From positions 1,768,629 to 1,832,628 of the forward strand of contig NZ_KE356561.1 in the NCBI RefSeq assembly GCF_000415985.1: a stretch of 64,000 nt of DNA, read 5' to 3'. Under the pieces are notes generated by a model that was not told where the DNA came from, made no database searches, and was given only the letters and a program-made list of their open reading frames with translations. Positions within the stretch are counted from its first letter, which is position 1. The number at the start of each line of letters is the position of its first letter. Of the stretch, positions 42,551 to 52,983 are shown piece by piece. Position numbers and translations under genes: made by a program. Origin of the DNA: Haloquadratum walsbyi J07HQW2. Lineage in GTDB: Archaea > Halobacteriota > Halobacteria > Halobacteriales > Haloferacaceae.

Positions 42551-43318
42551 ATGATGAGTGAGACAGAATTTGAGGTTACTGTGGATAAGGATGGCACAGA
42601 GCTAAATCGGGATTCATCTACATACACAGCAACCGAACGGTCTGAATCACAGGTTATTGCTACTGAGTATGACTTTTGGCTGTTTGATTTCGATGGAACG
42701 ATTGTTGATGTCGAATGGGAGTATACCCGCTCTGTGTTCGACCGTGTCGGCAACCAACTCGGGATGTCATTTAGTGATAATGAAGTTGAACAACTCTGGC
42801 ATGGTCTTGGTGAGTCGCGGAATGCGCAGGTTCAATCTTTAGGGATAGACACAGATACTTTTTGGTCGGCTCTCCACGAGGTCGAAAATCCAACTGCCCG
42901 AGCAGAAGCGACATATCTCCACGACGATGCAGCAGTGCTTCTCAACGAATTACATGCGGCGAATATCCCTATTGGAGTTGTGACACACTGTCAATCGTTC
43001 CTTGCTGAACCGGTGGTTGACTATCTTGACATCGGAGACTGGTTCGATACCTTCGTGACCTGTACACCTGAGTTAGGATGGAAACCTGATCCAGATCCGG
43101 TATATCATGCAATTGAATCGCTTGGACAAGACCCATCAAAGCCTACAGCTGGGGTGCTTGCTGGCGATGCACCCAGTGATGTTGGAGCTGCATGGAATGC
43201 TGGACTCGCAGGGCTCCATATTGAACGCCACTCACCAGAACAACGTGGTCGGTGTGTGCTTGGTGATTATCGCGTTGACTCACTCGATCTGATACGACAT
43301 CAAAATTCTATTCAGTAG
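42551..43318 (+). CDS. HAD-superfamily hydrolase
   Basis: DFWLFDFDGTIVDVEWEYTRSVFDRVG; GVVTHCQSFL; GWKPDPDPVYHAIESLG; GVLAGDAPSDVGAAWNAG. Confidence 0.88.
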   Translation: MMSETEFEVTVDKDGTELNRDSSTYTATERSESQVIATEYDFWLFDFDGTIVDVEWEYTRSVFDRVGNQLGMSFSDNEVEQLWHGLGESRNAQVQSLGIDTDTFWSALHEVENPTARAEATYLHDDAAVLLNELHAANIPIGVVTHCQSFLAEPVVDYLDIGDWFDTFVTCTPELGWKPDPDPVYHAIESLGQDPSKPTAGVLAGDAPSDVGAAWNAGLAGLHIERHSPEQRGRCVLGDYRVDSLDLIRHQNSIQ

Positions 43319-43366
43319 TGAAAAACTGAATAATCTATCTGTGTGATAAACAGCTAGATATAGGTG

Positions 43367-45271
43367 TCAGTGTTCATATCCTGGGTATGAGTCAATATTT
43401 GTTGTATTAGAGTCAAGAGCATTCGATAGTTCCTGAACACCTGGTTTTTCGACACGGTCTGGATTAGCCTCTACAGTGACTTGCTGTATACCAACCGGAA
43501 TGAATTCAAGACCACGTTCAGCCGCTGATATACGGAGACCTAATCCAACGTCTGCATTCCCTTGTATAACCGCTCGTGCAGGACTTTCAACACCTTTTGC
43601 CCCCCGTTCGTACCCTTGAATTGATTGTATGAGCTTTCGCCGAGAGACGTCACGATCATCTGCAAGTGACTCGACGGCTGTATCAAGCTCACGTCGTAGT
43701 CCTGAGTCAGCTCGACGATTAATAAATCGCTGATCCATCTGGATGATGTCGGCCAGCTCTTCGATATTGGCAGAATTTCCGGTTAAGACAAGAAGTCCCC
43801 ATTCTCTCGTCCATGATCCGAGAGAAACAGTATCAAGAGACCGATTACCTTCCCCAGCAATAACGGCAATATCTGGGATACCATTGCGGAGTCGTCGTCG
43901 CCCCTCACGACTTCCGATAGCAAGGTATCGGGGGTTAGATAAGTTATCAAGAATCCGGGAGAAGACAGGATCATCCTCACCAATGCCAAACAATGTCGGT
44001 GGTCGGACATCTGGTGAGAATAACTCAACGGTGACAGACTCTCCTGCGGCGAGATACTCTGTATTGGGGTCAACAGCAACAACGCCGTCAGCCTCAACGA
44101 GTGATGTTGTTGCTCCTGATCCCTTATCAACGGGGTATACGAGTGTCTCACCCTCAACATTACTGACAGTACCAACAGGCATGAATCGCAATCGCCCTTC
44201 GGTATACCGTTCCTCAACAGCCATTGTCCCCGTAATTGTCGCCGTTTGTGGGTCCGATTGTCCAGCAGCCGATCGAATCGCAGGGGCAACAAACGTCCGG
44301 AAGATTGTGAGTGCTGAAACAGGGTATCCTGGAAGGCCAATGTATGCACTTCCATCGAGTTCGCCAACAAGCATCGGCTTTCCTGGTTTGACCGCAACAC
44401 CGTGAAGTCGCAGGTTCCCACGTGATTCAATGACATTATAAATCACATCAACTGCCGATGCAGATGTCGACCCAGAGGATAGCACAAGGTCGCATTCGCC
44501 GGCTGCCTCAATGAGGAGCCGTTCCATCTCGTCGTAGTCATCACCAGTGTGTGGGTATAATTTCGTCTCACCACCGGCTTCCTCAACACCCGCAGCAATA
44601 GTGTAACTATTCACATCATATATTTGCCCACAGCTGGTGTCCAGTGGTGACCCTGGTCTGACAAGTTCATCACCTGTTGAAACAATTCCAACGGTTGGAC
44701 GTCCACGAACAGGCACCGATTCAACACCAAGCGCCGAGAGGAGCCCGATTTCTCGTGGGGTGAGTTGTGTTCCCGGTCCTAATGCCCGTGTCCCAGCAGC
44801 GACATCAGTCCCAGCAATCATTACATTGTCGCCTGGTGCGACCGCATCACGCACGCGCACCGCCGACCCATCATCATGTTCCTGTGTTCGTTCGACAATT
44901 ACGACGGCATCAGCGCCTGAAGGCATTACTGCACCCGTTGATATTTCTGCAGCTTCTCCTGATCCAACTGTGATATCTGGTGCTTCCCCAGCATGAACAG
45001 CACCGACACGCTCGAGATCAATGGGGGCAGCTTCACTGGCACCAAAGGTATCCTGACCACGGACGGCATATCCGTCCATACTCGCTCGATCAAATCCTGG
45101 GACGTCAATATCAGCATCAACGCGCTCTGCGAGCACACGACCACGAGCCGATGTCAATGAGACTGTTTCAGACAGTGCTGCGATTGGTAGATCATCAATG
45201 ATTTTACGGACGGTATCTGGAGAAGCAAGATCACGAAATTCTCGTCGGTCACTCACGTTGACCACTCCCAC
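43367..45271 (-). CDS. moeA: MoeA-type molybdopterin biosynthesis protein fused to C-terminal periplasmic-binding (LysR substrate/PBP-like) domain
   Basis: PGFDRASMDGYAVRGQDTFGA; VGIVSTGDELVRPG; GLPGYPVSALTIF; C-term DIAVIAGEGNRSLDTVSLGSWTREWGLLVLTG..ARAVIQGNADVGLGLRISAAERGLEFIPVG. Confidence 0.92.
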   Translation of the reverse strand: MGVVNVSDRREFRDLASPDTVRKIIDDLPIAALSETVSLTSARGRVLAERVDADIDVPGFDRASMDGYAVRGQDTFGASEAAPIDLERVGAVHAGEAPDITVGSGEAAEISTGAVMPSGADAVVIVERTQEHDDGSAVRVRDAVAPGDNVMIAGTDVAAGTRALGPGTQLTPREIGLLSALGVESVPVRGRPTVGIVSTGDELVRPGSPLDTSCGQIYDVNSYTIAAGVEEAGGETKLYPHTGDDYDEMERLLIEAAGECDLVLSSGSTSASAVDVIYNVIESRGNLRLHGVAVKPGKPMLVGELDGSAYIGLPGYPVSALTIFRTFVAPAIRSAAGQSDPQTATITGTMAVEERYTEGRLRFMPVGTVSNVEGETLVYPVDKGSGATTSLVEADGVVAVDPNTEYLAAGESVTVELFSPDVRPPTLFGIGEDDPVFSRILDNLSNPRYLAIGSREGRRRLRNGIPDIAVIAGEGNRSLDTVSLGSWTREWGLLVLTGNSANIEELADIIQMDQRFINRRADSGLRRELDTAVESLADDRDVSRRKLIQSIQGYERGAKGVESPARAVIQGNADVGLGLRISAAERGLEFIPVGIQQVTVEANPDRVEKPGVQELSNALDSNTTNIDSYPGYEH

Positions 45272-46608
45272 TGTTCAACAGACACTGTCTCACCGGCGCT
45301 GAGCCCTTCCCGCGATTCAGGGACGATTACCCAGCCGTCTGCAAGTGCAACCGATGAAAGCACTCCCGATCCAGATGTCCGCGTGGGTGTCGCTATCGTT
45401 GATGTGGCATTATCAATGTCAGCGTCGGTATCAGTGTCTGTGTCAGTAACGGTTGCTTCCAGTTGAACCCGGGCGAACGTTCGCACTCCTGGCTCACTCG
45501 GGATTTTCTGTGAGAGCTGAGCCGATGTTGTTGGAGGTGACTCACACGGAAGATGCCCCATATACTTCAAAATCGGTCGAAGGAACTGCACCGCATTGAC
45601 AATTGCTGCAACAGGATATCCAGGCAACATAATCACTGGAGTGCCTTCCACAACGCCAAGTGCAACTGGATGACCGGGTTTGAGTGCCACACCGTGCACA
45701 GACACTGATCCGAGAGTATCAACAATCTCCGGGACAAGGTCTCTTGTCCCTACTGAAGATCCGCCCGTCGTCACAACAACATCCTTTGTCAAATCCCGTT
45801 GGATAGCTGCACGGAGTGCGGCTGGGTTATCCGTAACAACATTTCGGTATGTCGTAATACCACCCCACCGGTTGGCAAGATGAGAAACAGTCAATCCATT
45901 TGTCTCAATGACCTCGCCGGGACCAGGGTCGGATTGAACGAGCTCCTCACCAGTCGGAATAACCCCAACAGTCGGGCGTTCATACACTGAAACACGATCG
46001 TGTCCAACTGATTTCAATAGTCCAAGATCTGAGGGTCGGAGTTGATGACCTGGATCATAGAGTGATTGTGCCTTTGAAACATCCTCACCGACAGATGCAA
46101 CATTCTCGTGCTTAGTAACCGCATCAAACACCTCGATTTCGGTCCCGACTTGTGTCACCTGCTCTATCATCACGACCGCATCTGCCCCATCTGGAAGTGC
46201 GCTTCCAGTGTGTACACGAACTGCCTCACCAGGACCGACCGGTGTGTCTGGGACTGACTCAGCTGTGTCATCAGCTACTTGAAGCACTTTGGGTGAACGA
46301 TCACCGGCACCGAACGTATCACGCGCCTGAACAGCCCATCCGTCCATCGCAGCACGTTCATAGTTTGGGACTGCTCGTGTCGCAGTGATAGATTCTGCAA
46401 GAACACGACTATCTACCCGTCCAAGTGATAAATCATCAATCCGCTCATGAGGGCTGATATCCTCTAATAGCTGACGACGGGCTTCTGCAACCTGTGTTCG
46501 GGTTTTGAATCCTGACGACCGGCGATTAGAGGCGTTCGCGGCGTCAGTGGCATCAGTACCATCCATAGATGATATTCTGGGTGCGCGTAGAAAAGTTTCT
46601 CCCGACAT
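45253..46608 (-). CDS. moeA: Molybdopterin molybdotransferase MoeA
   Basis: VPNYERAAMDGWAVQARDTFGAG; VGVIPTGEELVQ; VVVTTGGSSVGTRDLVPEIVD; MLPGYPVAAIVNAVQFLRP. Confidence 0.93.
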   Translation of the reverse strand: MSGETFLRAPRISSMDGTDATDAANASNRRSSGFKTRTQVAEARRQLLEDISPHERIDDLSLGRVDSRVLAESITATRAVPNYERAAMDGWAVQARDTFGAGDRSPKVLQVADDTAESVPDTPVGPGEAVRVHTGSALPDGADAVVMIEQVTQVGTEIEVFDAVTKHENVASVGEDVSKAQSLYDPGHQLRPSDLGLLKSVGHDRVSVYERPTVGVIPTGEELVQSDPGPGEVIETNGLTVSHLANRWGGITTYRNVVTDNPAALRAAIQRDLTKDVVVTTGGSSVGTRDLVPEIVDTLGSVSVHGVALKPGHPVALGVVEGTPVIMLPGYPVAAIVNAVQFLRPILKYMGHLPCESPPTTSAQLSQKIPSEPGVRTFARVQLEATVTDTDTDTDADIDNATSTIATPTRTSGSGVLSSVALADGWVIVPESREGLSAGETVSVEQWEWST

Positions 46609-46778
46609 ATCAGATCCAAATGTAATATGACGGGTCGATTAAATCTGAGTGTAGCTTACATTACGACATGATGAACACCTAGATAACTCACTAAGAATAC
46701 CACCAGAGCACTATGTGACAACATAGGTGGAGTCATACTCTCACGTCGCCGTCAACCGCCGGCTTTTTCGACCTCCCG

Positions 46779-47165
46779 ATGCTGGATTCATGTATGTCAC
46801 CATTGCGGGATGCGTTGCAGGAACTTCCGTCCGCAGTTTTCGCCGATCTATTGGAGTCTGCGGACGCGTATCTTGTCGTCCTTGATCTCCCAGGCGTGAC
46901 AGCTGACACAACAACGCTCAGCGCCGACCGAGGGCGGCTCTCTGTTGAAGCGCGGCGCCAAAAGAATCTTCCGTCAGGCGAAGACTTTCGTTATATCCGT
47001 GAGGAGCGATCGCTGTTTTTAGATGTTGATCTTCCGCTCCCACCTGATGCAACAGGTTCTGGTGCGTCTGCAGAAATGGACCGTGGAGTCTTAGAGATCA
47101 CACTACCTAAACGAGATGCTGCTCCAGATCAGACAATCCCTATCTCGTCTCCTGAGGGCGTCTAA
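46779..47165 (+). CDS. Hsp20/alpha-crystallin family small heat shock protein
   Basis: ESADAYLVVLDLPGVTADTTTLSADRGRLSVEARRQ..FRYIREERSLFLDVDLPLPPDATGSGASAEMDRGVLEITLPKRD. Confidence 0.85.
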   Translation: MLDSCMSPLRDALQELPSAVFADLLESADAYLVVLDLPGVTADTTTLSADRGRLSVEARRQKNLPSGEDFRYIREERSLFLDVDLPLPPDATGSGASAEMDRGVLEITLPKRDAAPDQTIPISSPEGV

Positions 47166-47176
47166 GACGTGATGGA

Positions 47177-48856
47177 GTGGTCACGGCGGTGAATCTTCGA
47201 GCGTACTGGCGGTTTCTCATTGTCATTCGACAATTCCTCCCGCTAATCGTTGCTTACACTCGCGATAGACGGAAATATGTCATTTTTGGTGGAACACGGA
47301 GTGCTGACGCCGAGACGCAGACAGCACGCGCTGAGATATTACTTGAATCATTACTAACACTTGGTCCGACATTCATCAAGCTTGGGCAACTGTTATCGAC
47401 GCGCCCAGACGTTCTCCCTACAGAGTATATCGAGGTTCTCTCAAGTCTCCAAGATGATGTACCACCGGCGCCGTGGGCGGAGTCAAAAGTCGTTATTGAG
47501 GACGAACTAGGCCCGGTTGATGAAATCTATGATAATTTTGATCGTGAGCCAATCAGTGGAGCAAGCCTCGGGCAGGTGTACACAGCTGAGTACAATGGCG
47601 ATCCTGTCGCGGTGAAGATCCGACGTCCCGGAATTGAAGCACTCGTTGAAGCGGACCTCCGGGTTGTGAGATGGTCATTACCAATTGTTAGACGATTTAT
47701 TGGGCAAGGTCGTGCATTTTCACTCGAAAATCTTGCCGATGAGTTTGCAAAAACGATTCGCCAGGAAATGGATTATGACCGTGAACGCCAGATCTTACAA
47801 CAGATTCGGTCAAATTTCATGTCAGTTGAGGATATCCGAATCCCTGAGGCAGTCGAATCACGCTCAGGATCCCGCGTGCTAACAATGGAGTACCTTCCAG
47901 GAACAAAAATCAATAATATCGAGGAACTGGATGAAACGGGGCTTAACCGCACGAAATTAGCTGAAACGCTTCAAGAAGTGTATTTGCAGATGATTATTGG
48001 AGATGGAGTGTTCCATGCCGACCCACACCCGGGGAATTTAGCGGTGGCTGAAACCGGTAAAATCATTTTCTATGACTTCGGGATGTCAGGGACTGTTGAT
48101 CCGTTTATTCAGGACAAGATAATCGAGTTCTATGTTGCTGTTGCGAATCAGGATATTGATGGAATTCTTGATGCACTTATTGAGATGGGGACACTCTCAC
48201 CAGAGGCAGATCGGGAAGTAATGGGAAATATCATGCAACTAGCAATTGCTGATGCCCGCGGTGAGGACATTGAGCAGTATCGTGTACAGCAAATCGTTGA
48301 TCAGGTTGAATCAACAATATATGAATTCCCACTGAGACTTCCACGTAACCTTGCGTTGGTTCTTCGTGTAGCAACAGTCGTTGAGGGTGTTTGTGTAACA
48401 CTTGATCCGGATTTTGATTTTATTTCTGTTGCGACGGAGTATATTGAATCAGAAGGATATTATGAAGAGACAGCCCGAAAGCTCATTTCGGATGCAGGCA
48501 CACAAACACAGGATACGGCACGGGCACTTGTTGAAGTGCCACCGAAGCTCAACGGGGTGCTTGACCGGATTGAGCGCGATAATCTTTCTGTGGATGTTCG
48601 ACTTCAAGATGACAATAGTGTCATAGACCGACTTGCAAGACGAATTGTGTATGGGCTATTTGTCGCCGTGGGAGCACTCTCAACAGCGATTCTTTATGCC
48701 TTCGATCAGTCAAGTGTAATTCCAGCGGCTGTTGCAGCAGTATTGACGCTTCCTGTAATCATTGCGTTATATCGGTCATTTCGATCAAAACGTGGGGTTC
48801 AGGCAAAGCCACAATTTACACGACAGAGTATGCGAGAACGCCGCGGTCGTGAATGA
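47177..48856 (+). CDS. ABC1/UbiB (AarF) family atypical kinase
   Basis: GPTFIKLGQLLSTRPDVLPTEYIEVLSSLQDDVPP; ISGASLGQVYTAEYNGDPVAVKIRRPG; GDGVFHADPHPGNLAV; FYDFGMSG. Confidence 0.95.
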   Translation: MVTAVNLRAYWRFLIVIRQFLPLIVAYTRDRRKYVIFGGTRSADAETQTARAEILLESLLTLGPTFIKLGQLLSTRPDVLPTEYIEVLSSLQDDVPPAPWAESKVVIEDELGPVDEIYDNFDREPISGASLGQVYTAEYNGDPVAVKIRRPGIEALVEADLRVVRWSLPIVRRFIGQGRAFSLENLADEFAKTIRQEMDYDRERQILQQIRSNFMSVEDIRIPEAVESRSGSRVLTMEYLPGTKINNIEELDETGLNRTKLAETLQEVYLQMIIGDGVFHADPHPGNLAVAETGKIIFYDFGMSGTVDPFIQDKIIEFYVAVANQDIDGILDALIEMGTLSPEADREVMGNIMQLAIADARGEDIEQYRVQQIVDQVESTIYEFPLRLPRNLALVLRVATVVEGVCVTLDPDFDFISVATEYIESEGYYEETARKLISDAGTQTQDTARALVEVPPKLNGVLDRIERDNLSVDVRLQDDNSVIDRLARRIVYGLFVAVGALSTAILYAFDQSSVIPAAVAAVLTLPVIIALYRSFRSKRGVQAKPQFTRQSMRERRGRE

Positions 48857-48996
48857 GATACTCGCAGTTGATGTTGTGCATGTATGATATGGCGGTATGT
48901 CCGCTGTAAGATCACAACCGTCATCTTATCGATATATGTTGTCGAATACTAATTATCATATTATACTGATGGTAATATTGACGCTGGTTCCAAACC

Positions 48997-49004
48997 GTTT
49001 ATAC
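48997..49004 (+). promoter_or_regulatory. Putative TATA/BRE element for a leaderless eIF5A transcript
   Basis: ccaaaccgTTTATAccgg centred about 27 nt upstream of the ATG at 49028. Confidence 0.5.
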
Positions 49005-49027
49005 CGGCTAGACCAGTACCGTAGTCT

Positions 49028-49402
49028 ATGCCGAGAGAGCAGAAGCAGGTCCGCGAACTGCAAGAAGGCAGTTACGTAATGATGGATGAATCTCCGTGTG
49101 AGATTAACGCGTACAGTACGGCAAAACCTGGTAAGCACGGAAGTGCAAAGGCTCGAGTTGAAGGGAATGGGGTTTTTGATGATCGCAAACGGTCACTTTC
49201 ACAGCCGGTTGATGCGAAGGTATGGGTCCCAATTATTGAGCGGAAGCAGGGACAAGTTGTCTCAGTAACTGGGTCTGATGCACAGATAATGGATCTAAGC
49301 ACGTATCAGACCTTCACAATGCGGATTCCTGAAAATCAAGATATGTCGCCTGATGATGAAATAGAGTATCTTGAATATGAAGGACAGCGAAAAATTGTCT
49401 AA
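49028..49402 (+). CDS. eif5a: Translation initiation factor 5A (aIF-5A)
   Basis: [79 protein letters not shown]; hypusine-site loop KPGKHGSA. Confidence 0.96.
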   Translation: MPREQKQVRELQEGSYVMMDESPCEINAYSTAKPGKHGSAKARVEGNGVFDDRKRSLSQPVDAKVWVPIIERKQGQVVSVTGSDAQIMDLSTYQTFTMRIPENQDMSPDDEIEYLEYEGQRKIV

Positions 49403-49417
49403 TCATAGATCCTTGTA

Positions 49418-50266
49418 ATGTTCCCTGGGAGCAGAGAGTCCATTGAGCGTGACGATGCTGCATATGTCGTTATTGGAGCGCCATTGGACGTCTCAACATC
49501 GTTTCTTCCAGGAACTCGATTTGGTCCCGATCGTATCCGACAGTTCGCTCGTCCATTTGATGACTATGATCGGCGGACCGACCTGCACTTTTCTGCGTGT
49601 GACGTTATTGATGAAGGTGATGTGCGTGCATGGAATGATACCACAGAGTATCTTGAGTGGCTCAATGGTGAACTTACTACCATCACCCGTGATGATGCGC
49701 TTCCAGTGTTACTTGGAGGAGAACATACTATTTCCCGGGCAGGTGTTGATGCGGTGACGCCAGATGTATTCGTCTGTCTCGATGCACATCTCGATTTACG
49801 TCAGACATACGATGGGAATACGGACAGTCATGCGACAGTAACGCATCATATTACCGAGATGGATACGATTGAAGAGGTGATTATCATCGGCGCTCGAGCC
49901 GGTTCAGAGGCTGAATGGGAACGTGCAACAGCCCCGGATGTGACTATTGTATCACCAGCGGATATTACCGCAGGATTCGATGTGAGCACGTGGATTGGTG
50001 ATCGATCGAGTTATCTCAGTGTAGATATCGATGCGGTTGATCCAGGATTTGCACCTGGGACTGGGACACCCGAGCCTGGTGGAATTACACCGCAGAATGC
50101 AAGAGAAATTGTTCGAACCGCTGCAGGCTCAGCAGTTGGGTTTGATATTGTTGAGGTCACTGATCGCGATGATGGGCAGACAGCGAGTCTCGCTGGGAAG
50201 CTTGTGCGTGATTTTGTTTATTCACATCGCGCGGCGACAATACAACGCACAGATAATGAAACGTAG
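49418..50266 (+). CDS. speB: Agmatinase / ureohydrolase family
   Basis: LLGGEHTISRAGV; VFVCLDAHLDLR; YLSVDIDAVDPGFAPGTGTPEPGG. Confidence 0.93.
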   Translation: MFPGSRESIERDDAAYVVIGAPLDVSTSFLPGTRFGPDRIRQFARPFDDYDRRTDLHFSACDVIDEGDVRAWNDTTEYLEWLNGELTTITRDDALPVLLGGEHTISRAGVDAVTPDVFVCLDAHLDLRQTYDGNTDSHATVTHHITEMDTIEEVIIIGARAGSEAEWERATAPDVTIVSPADITAGFDVSTWIGDRSSYLSVDIDAVDPGFAPGTGTPEPGGITPQNAREIVRTAAGSAVGFDIVEVTDRDDGQTASLAGKLVRDFVYSHRAATIQRTDNET

Positions 50267-50302
50267 CCGTTTATGTGAGATGAAGTTCATGGAAGATATA
50301 AG

Positions 50303-50345
50303 GCTCAAACCCCGATCCTGCCCTTTAGGGCGGAGAGGATGTCAA
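50303..50345 (+). mobile_element. Solo IS200/IS605 (IS1341-type) right-end-like hairpin scar
   Basis: ctcaaaccccgatcctGCCCTttAGGGCggagaggatgtcaaac; hairpin GCCCT/AGGGC followed by GGAGAGGATGTCA, typical of haloarchaeal tnpB 3' ends. Confidence 0.55.
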
Positions 50346-51142
50346 ACGGAGTCAAGATATGTGGATGCAAGCGCATCAAGTGCCTCATGATGTTCTGTTG
50401 TGTGTGGAGCTGTCAACGGTGATACTGAGACATGTCCATCGACGACAGCACGGCGATCCGTTCCGGTTGGGTCGGGAATATCATTCGTTCGCATTCGCTC
50501 CCAGACACGATCATGTAGTGTTATTGTCCCATTGTCATCATGTTCAGCCGTCATATCATAAATCCTCGAAGGACGTGTGATTTCGAGGGTTGCCGGGTCG
50601 CCATTTGATGCCACTGGAGCATTGATATTGAGATAATCTGCTTGCTCAAACACACCAGCATCGAATGCATGTCGAGCAAGGTATGTACTTACTTGACTCG
50701 CATCAGCAAATGCTGATACTTCTGTTGCCTGCTCATGCCATGGAATGTCGCCACCGCCGGGAATATACATCGACACTGCCATTGCCGGAACATCAAAAAA
50801 GGTTGATTCAACAGCTGCGCTGACAGTTCCAGAGCGACCCAGAACATACTCACCGATATTGGCACCTTTGTTACATCCAGCAACGACAAGATCAACACCT
50901 GGACAAAGCACCTCTACACCGGCAACAACGCAGTCCGCTGGGGTACCATCGATTCCATATCCCCAGTCGTGTTCATGAATCGTAACGTCTGAAGATAATT
51001 GCCGACCAACCGCACTTTGATCGTCTGTCGGGGCAACAACAGTAACTTCTGCAATGTCGGTGAATGATTGGTATAATGCTTGAATGCCGACAGCATCAAT
51101 ACCGTCATCATTTGTCAGGAGAATCGAAAGAGACTCGCTCAT
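50342..51142 (-). CDS. surE: 5'/3'-nucleotidase SurE
   Basis: MSESLSILLTNDDGIDAVGIQALYQSFTDIAEVTVVAPTDDQSAVGRQLSSDVTIHEHDWGYGIDGTPADCVVAGVEVLCPGVDLVVAGCNKGANIGEYVLGRSGTVSAAVE. Confidence 0.95.
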   Translation of the reverse strand: MSESLSILLTNDDGIDAVGIQALYQSFTDIAEVTVVAPTDDQSAVGRQLSSDVTIHEHDWGYGIDGTPADCVVAGVEVLCPGVDLVVAGCNKGANIGEYVLGRSGTVSAAVESTFFDVPAMAVSMYIPGGGDIPWHEQATEVSAFADASQVSTYLARHAFDAGVFEQADYLNINAPVASNGDPATLEITRPSRIYDMTAEHDDNGTITLHDRVWERMRTNDIPDPTGTDRRAVVDGHVSVSPLTAPHTTEHHEALDALASTYLDSV

Positions 51143-51348
51143 ACTGATACTCTGTACGGCGAGTGAAAAGATGTACCGCACGCTCCGGTTAATTATGATG
51201 TTCTGAGTTCTCAGTCATATCCAACGAGAATGCCAGTGTGTGTTTATGAGTGTGGGCTAGGAATTCTTCTGCAGACTTTAGCACAGACATGGGTAGTAGT
51301 GCACAGATTATAGGATCAGATCTCAATGTTTTCAGGCGTGAGAAGATG

Positions 51349-52983
51349 TCAAGCGATGATATCAACTACAGAGCTATCATCGACAACAAGATTGTAAGCA
51401 CCCTTATCGTCATTCCAAAGACAAAGGACGTTCTCGAATGAGAGTACAGCACCATACTCTGCGGTGAAAAGCGATTTTGTGAGAGTGTCTCTAACTGTTA
51501 CAACTGCATAATGATCGGTTGTCTGACTTCCATCGCCGATTTTGAACACAGGATTATCATTGCCAGAAGCTCCTGCACTTGGATAGCTTTGCCCACGTCT
51601 ATGCTGATCAGAATGCTGTGTGTGTGACTCAGTAAGGTCATGACTCAATTTCACCGCTAAAAGATCAATCCGGTTTGTAACGTGTGTCTCCATTGCTTCC
51701 ATTGTAGCGTGTCGTTGAGGGTTAGCGGAAACGGGTGCTCGGGTGGTTCCATCCCGCCGGATAATCGTGTATGAGAACTGAACGGTTTCATTACGGAAGG
51801 TCCCGTCACCAGCAGTCTCTGAATTACCAGTTGCCTGCTCGGACACTGCTGTTTCAGATGCATCCACTGTTCGTGGTGCATCATCAAGTCGCTGTTGTGT
51901 CGGTGGTGCTGTAATCATCGGACAACGATCAAATGACCACCCGCGGTCTGATGGTGTTTTCCTAGACCATAATCGAAGTGTTGGAGCATAAACCGTCGCG
52001 TCTATATCCTCATCAGACGCCGTGGCTGCTGGAAGGTCATTTACTATATCAGATCGCACATACTCATCATTATGCTCTGACGTCACATTTGTTGATGACC
52101 CACCTGTTAGCATTCGCTCAATATGTCGAAGATTAATGCTGGTGTGCTTATCAGCTGGGGCGAGTCCAATGAATGACCCATCACTGGTAATCGCAGATAA
52201 GTACTGTTTGGCAACAACGTATGGATCATCAAGTTCGTTCAAAACGTTTGCAAAGAGAATCAAGTCAAATGGACGCTCATCGTCTATGGACTCAATGCTA
52301 GTAGGATTAAATGACTCTGCAGACTTACGATGGACTGTTGTTCGGAAATTCCGCCGAGTTTTGCCGAGGATATCTGTGAGTATATTGACCCCGGCGGACG
52401 GTTCGACAGCGTGATACTCAACCAGGCTACTTTCTGGGAGATAATCGTGGATACCAACTGCTGGACCACCGGCTCCCGCTCCGACATCAAGGATACGAAG
52501 GGTTTGTGAGAGACATCCTTGTTCAAGTAAATCATCAAGAATGTACCCGATTGCCGCATAATAATCAGCAAAATGATATATTGCATATCCAAGCGCGACG
52601 GTTTGATCATATTCGACGGGATTTTGCTGATAATAATCCATTTTAAGCCGGCGAATTGTTGACCGCAACGTCATACCGGAGTCACCGCGATACCATTCAG
52701 GACCGAATTGATCCACAAGATGATCAGCAATGACATCGTCATATCGACGAGGAACCACATCTGGTTGCCACATTGGATCCGGAATAGGATCCGTCGGAGC
52801 AGGGACGAATGTCCCATCAGCCCGTTCTCTCAATCCAAGGTCAAACGCCTCTTCACGAAGGGTTTCGCGAACAACTGCTGGGTGTGGTCGGTCCTCGATG
52901 TATTCATAAATTTCATTTGGGTCAATAGGGCGGATATTACGGAGATATTTTGCATTCGTTCGGACAGCCTCACGATCAATCAT
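51349..52983 (-). CDS. Rsm22-like small ribosomal subunit methyltransferase family protein
   Basis: RILDVGAGAGGPAVGIHDYLPESSLVEYHAVEPSAGVNILTDIL; DLILFANVLNELDDPYVVAKQYLSAITSDGSFIGLAPADKHTSINLRHIERML. Confidence 0.8.
   Translation of the reverse strand: MIDREAVRTNAKYLRNIRPIDPNEIYEYIEDRPHPAVVRETLREEAFDLGLRERADGTFVPAPTDPIPDPMWQPDVVPRRYDDVIADHLVDQFGPEWYRGDSGMTLRSTIRRLKMDYYQQNPVEYDQTVALGYAIYHFADYYAAIGYILDDLLEQGCLSQTLRILDVGAGAGGPAVGIHDYLPESSLVEYHAVEPSAGVNILTDILGKTRRNFRTTVHRKSAESFNPTSIESIDDERPFDLILFANVLNELDDPYVVAKQYLSAITSDGSFIGLAPADKHTSINLRHIERMLTGGSSTNVTSEHNDEYVRSDIVNDLPAATASDEDIDATVYAPTLRLWSRKTPSDRGWSFDRCPMITAPPTQQRLDDAPRTVDASETAVSEQATGNSETAGDGTFRNETVQFSYTIIRRDGTTRAPVSANPQRHATMEAMETHVTNRIDLLAVKLSHDLTESHTQHSDQHRRGQSYPSAGASGNDNPVFKIGDGSQTTDHYAVVTVRDTLTKSLFTAEYGAVLSFENVLCLWNDDKGAYNLVVDDSSVVDIIA

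Noticed and set aside
43743-44405. 220-aa + strand ORF opposite moeA
   Set aside because: Shadow ORF with S/P/R-rich composition opposite a well-supported CDS.
43367-46608. Tandem moeA genes as a novel duplication
   Set aside because: Two moeA genes, one with a C-terminal PBP-like domain, are a common archaeal arrangement.
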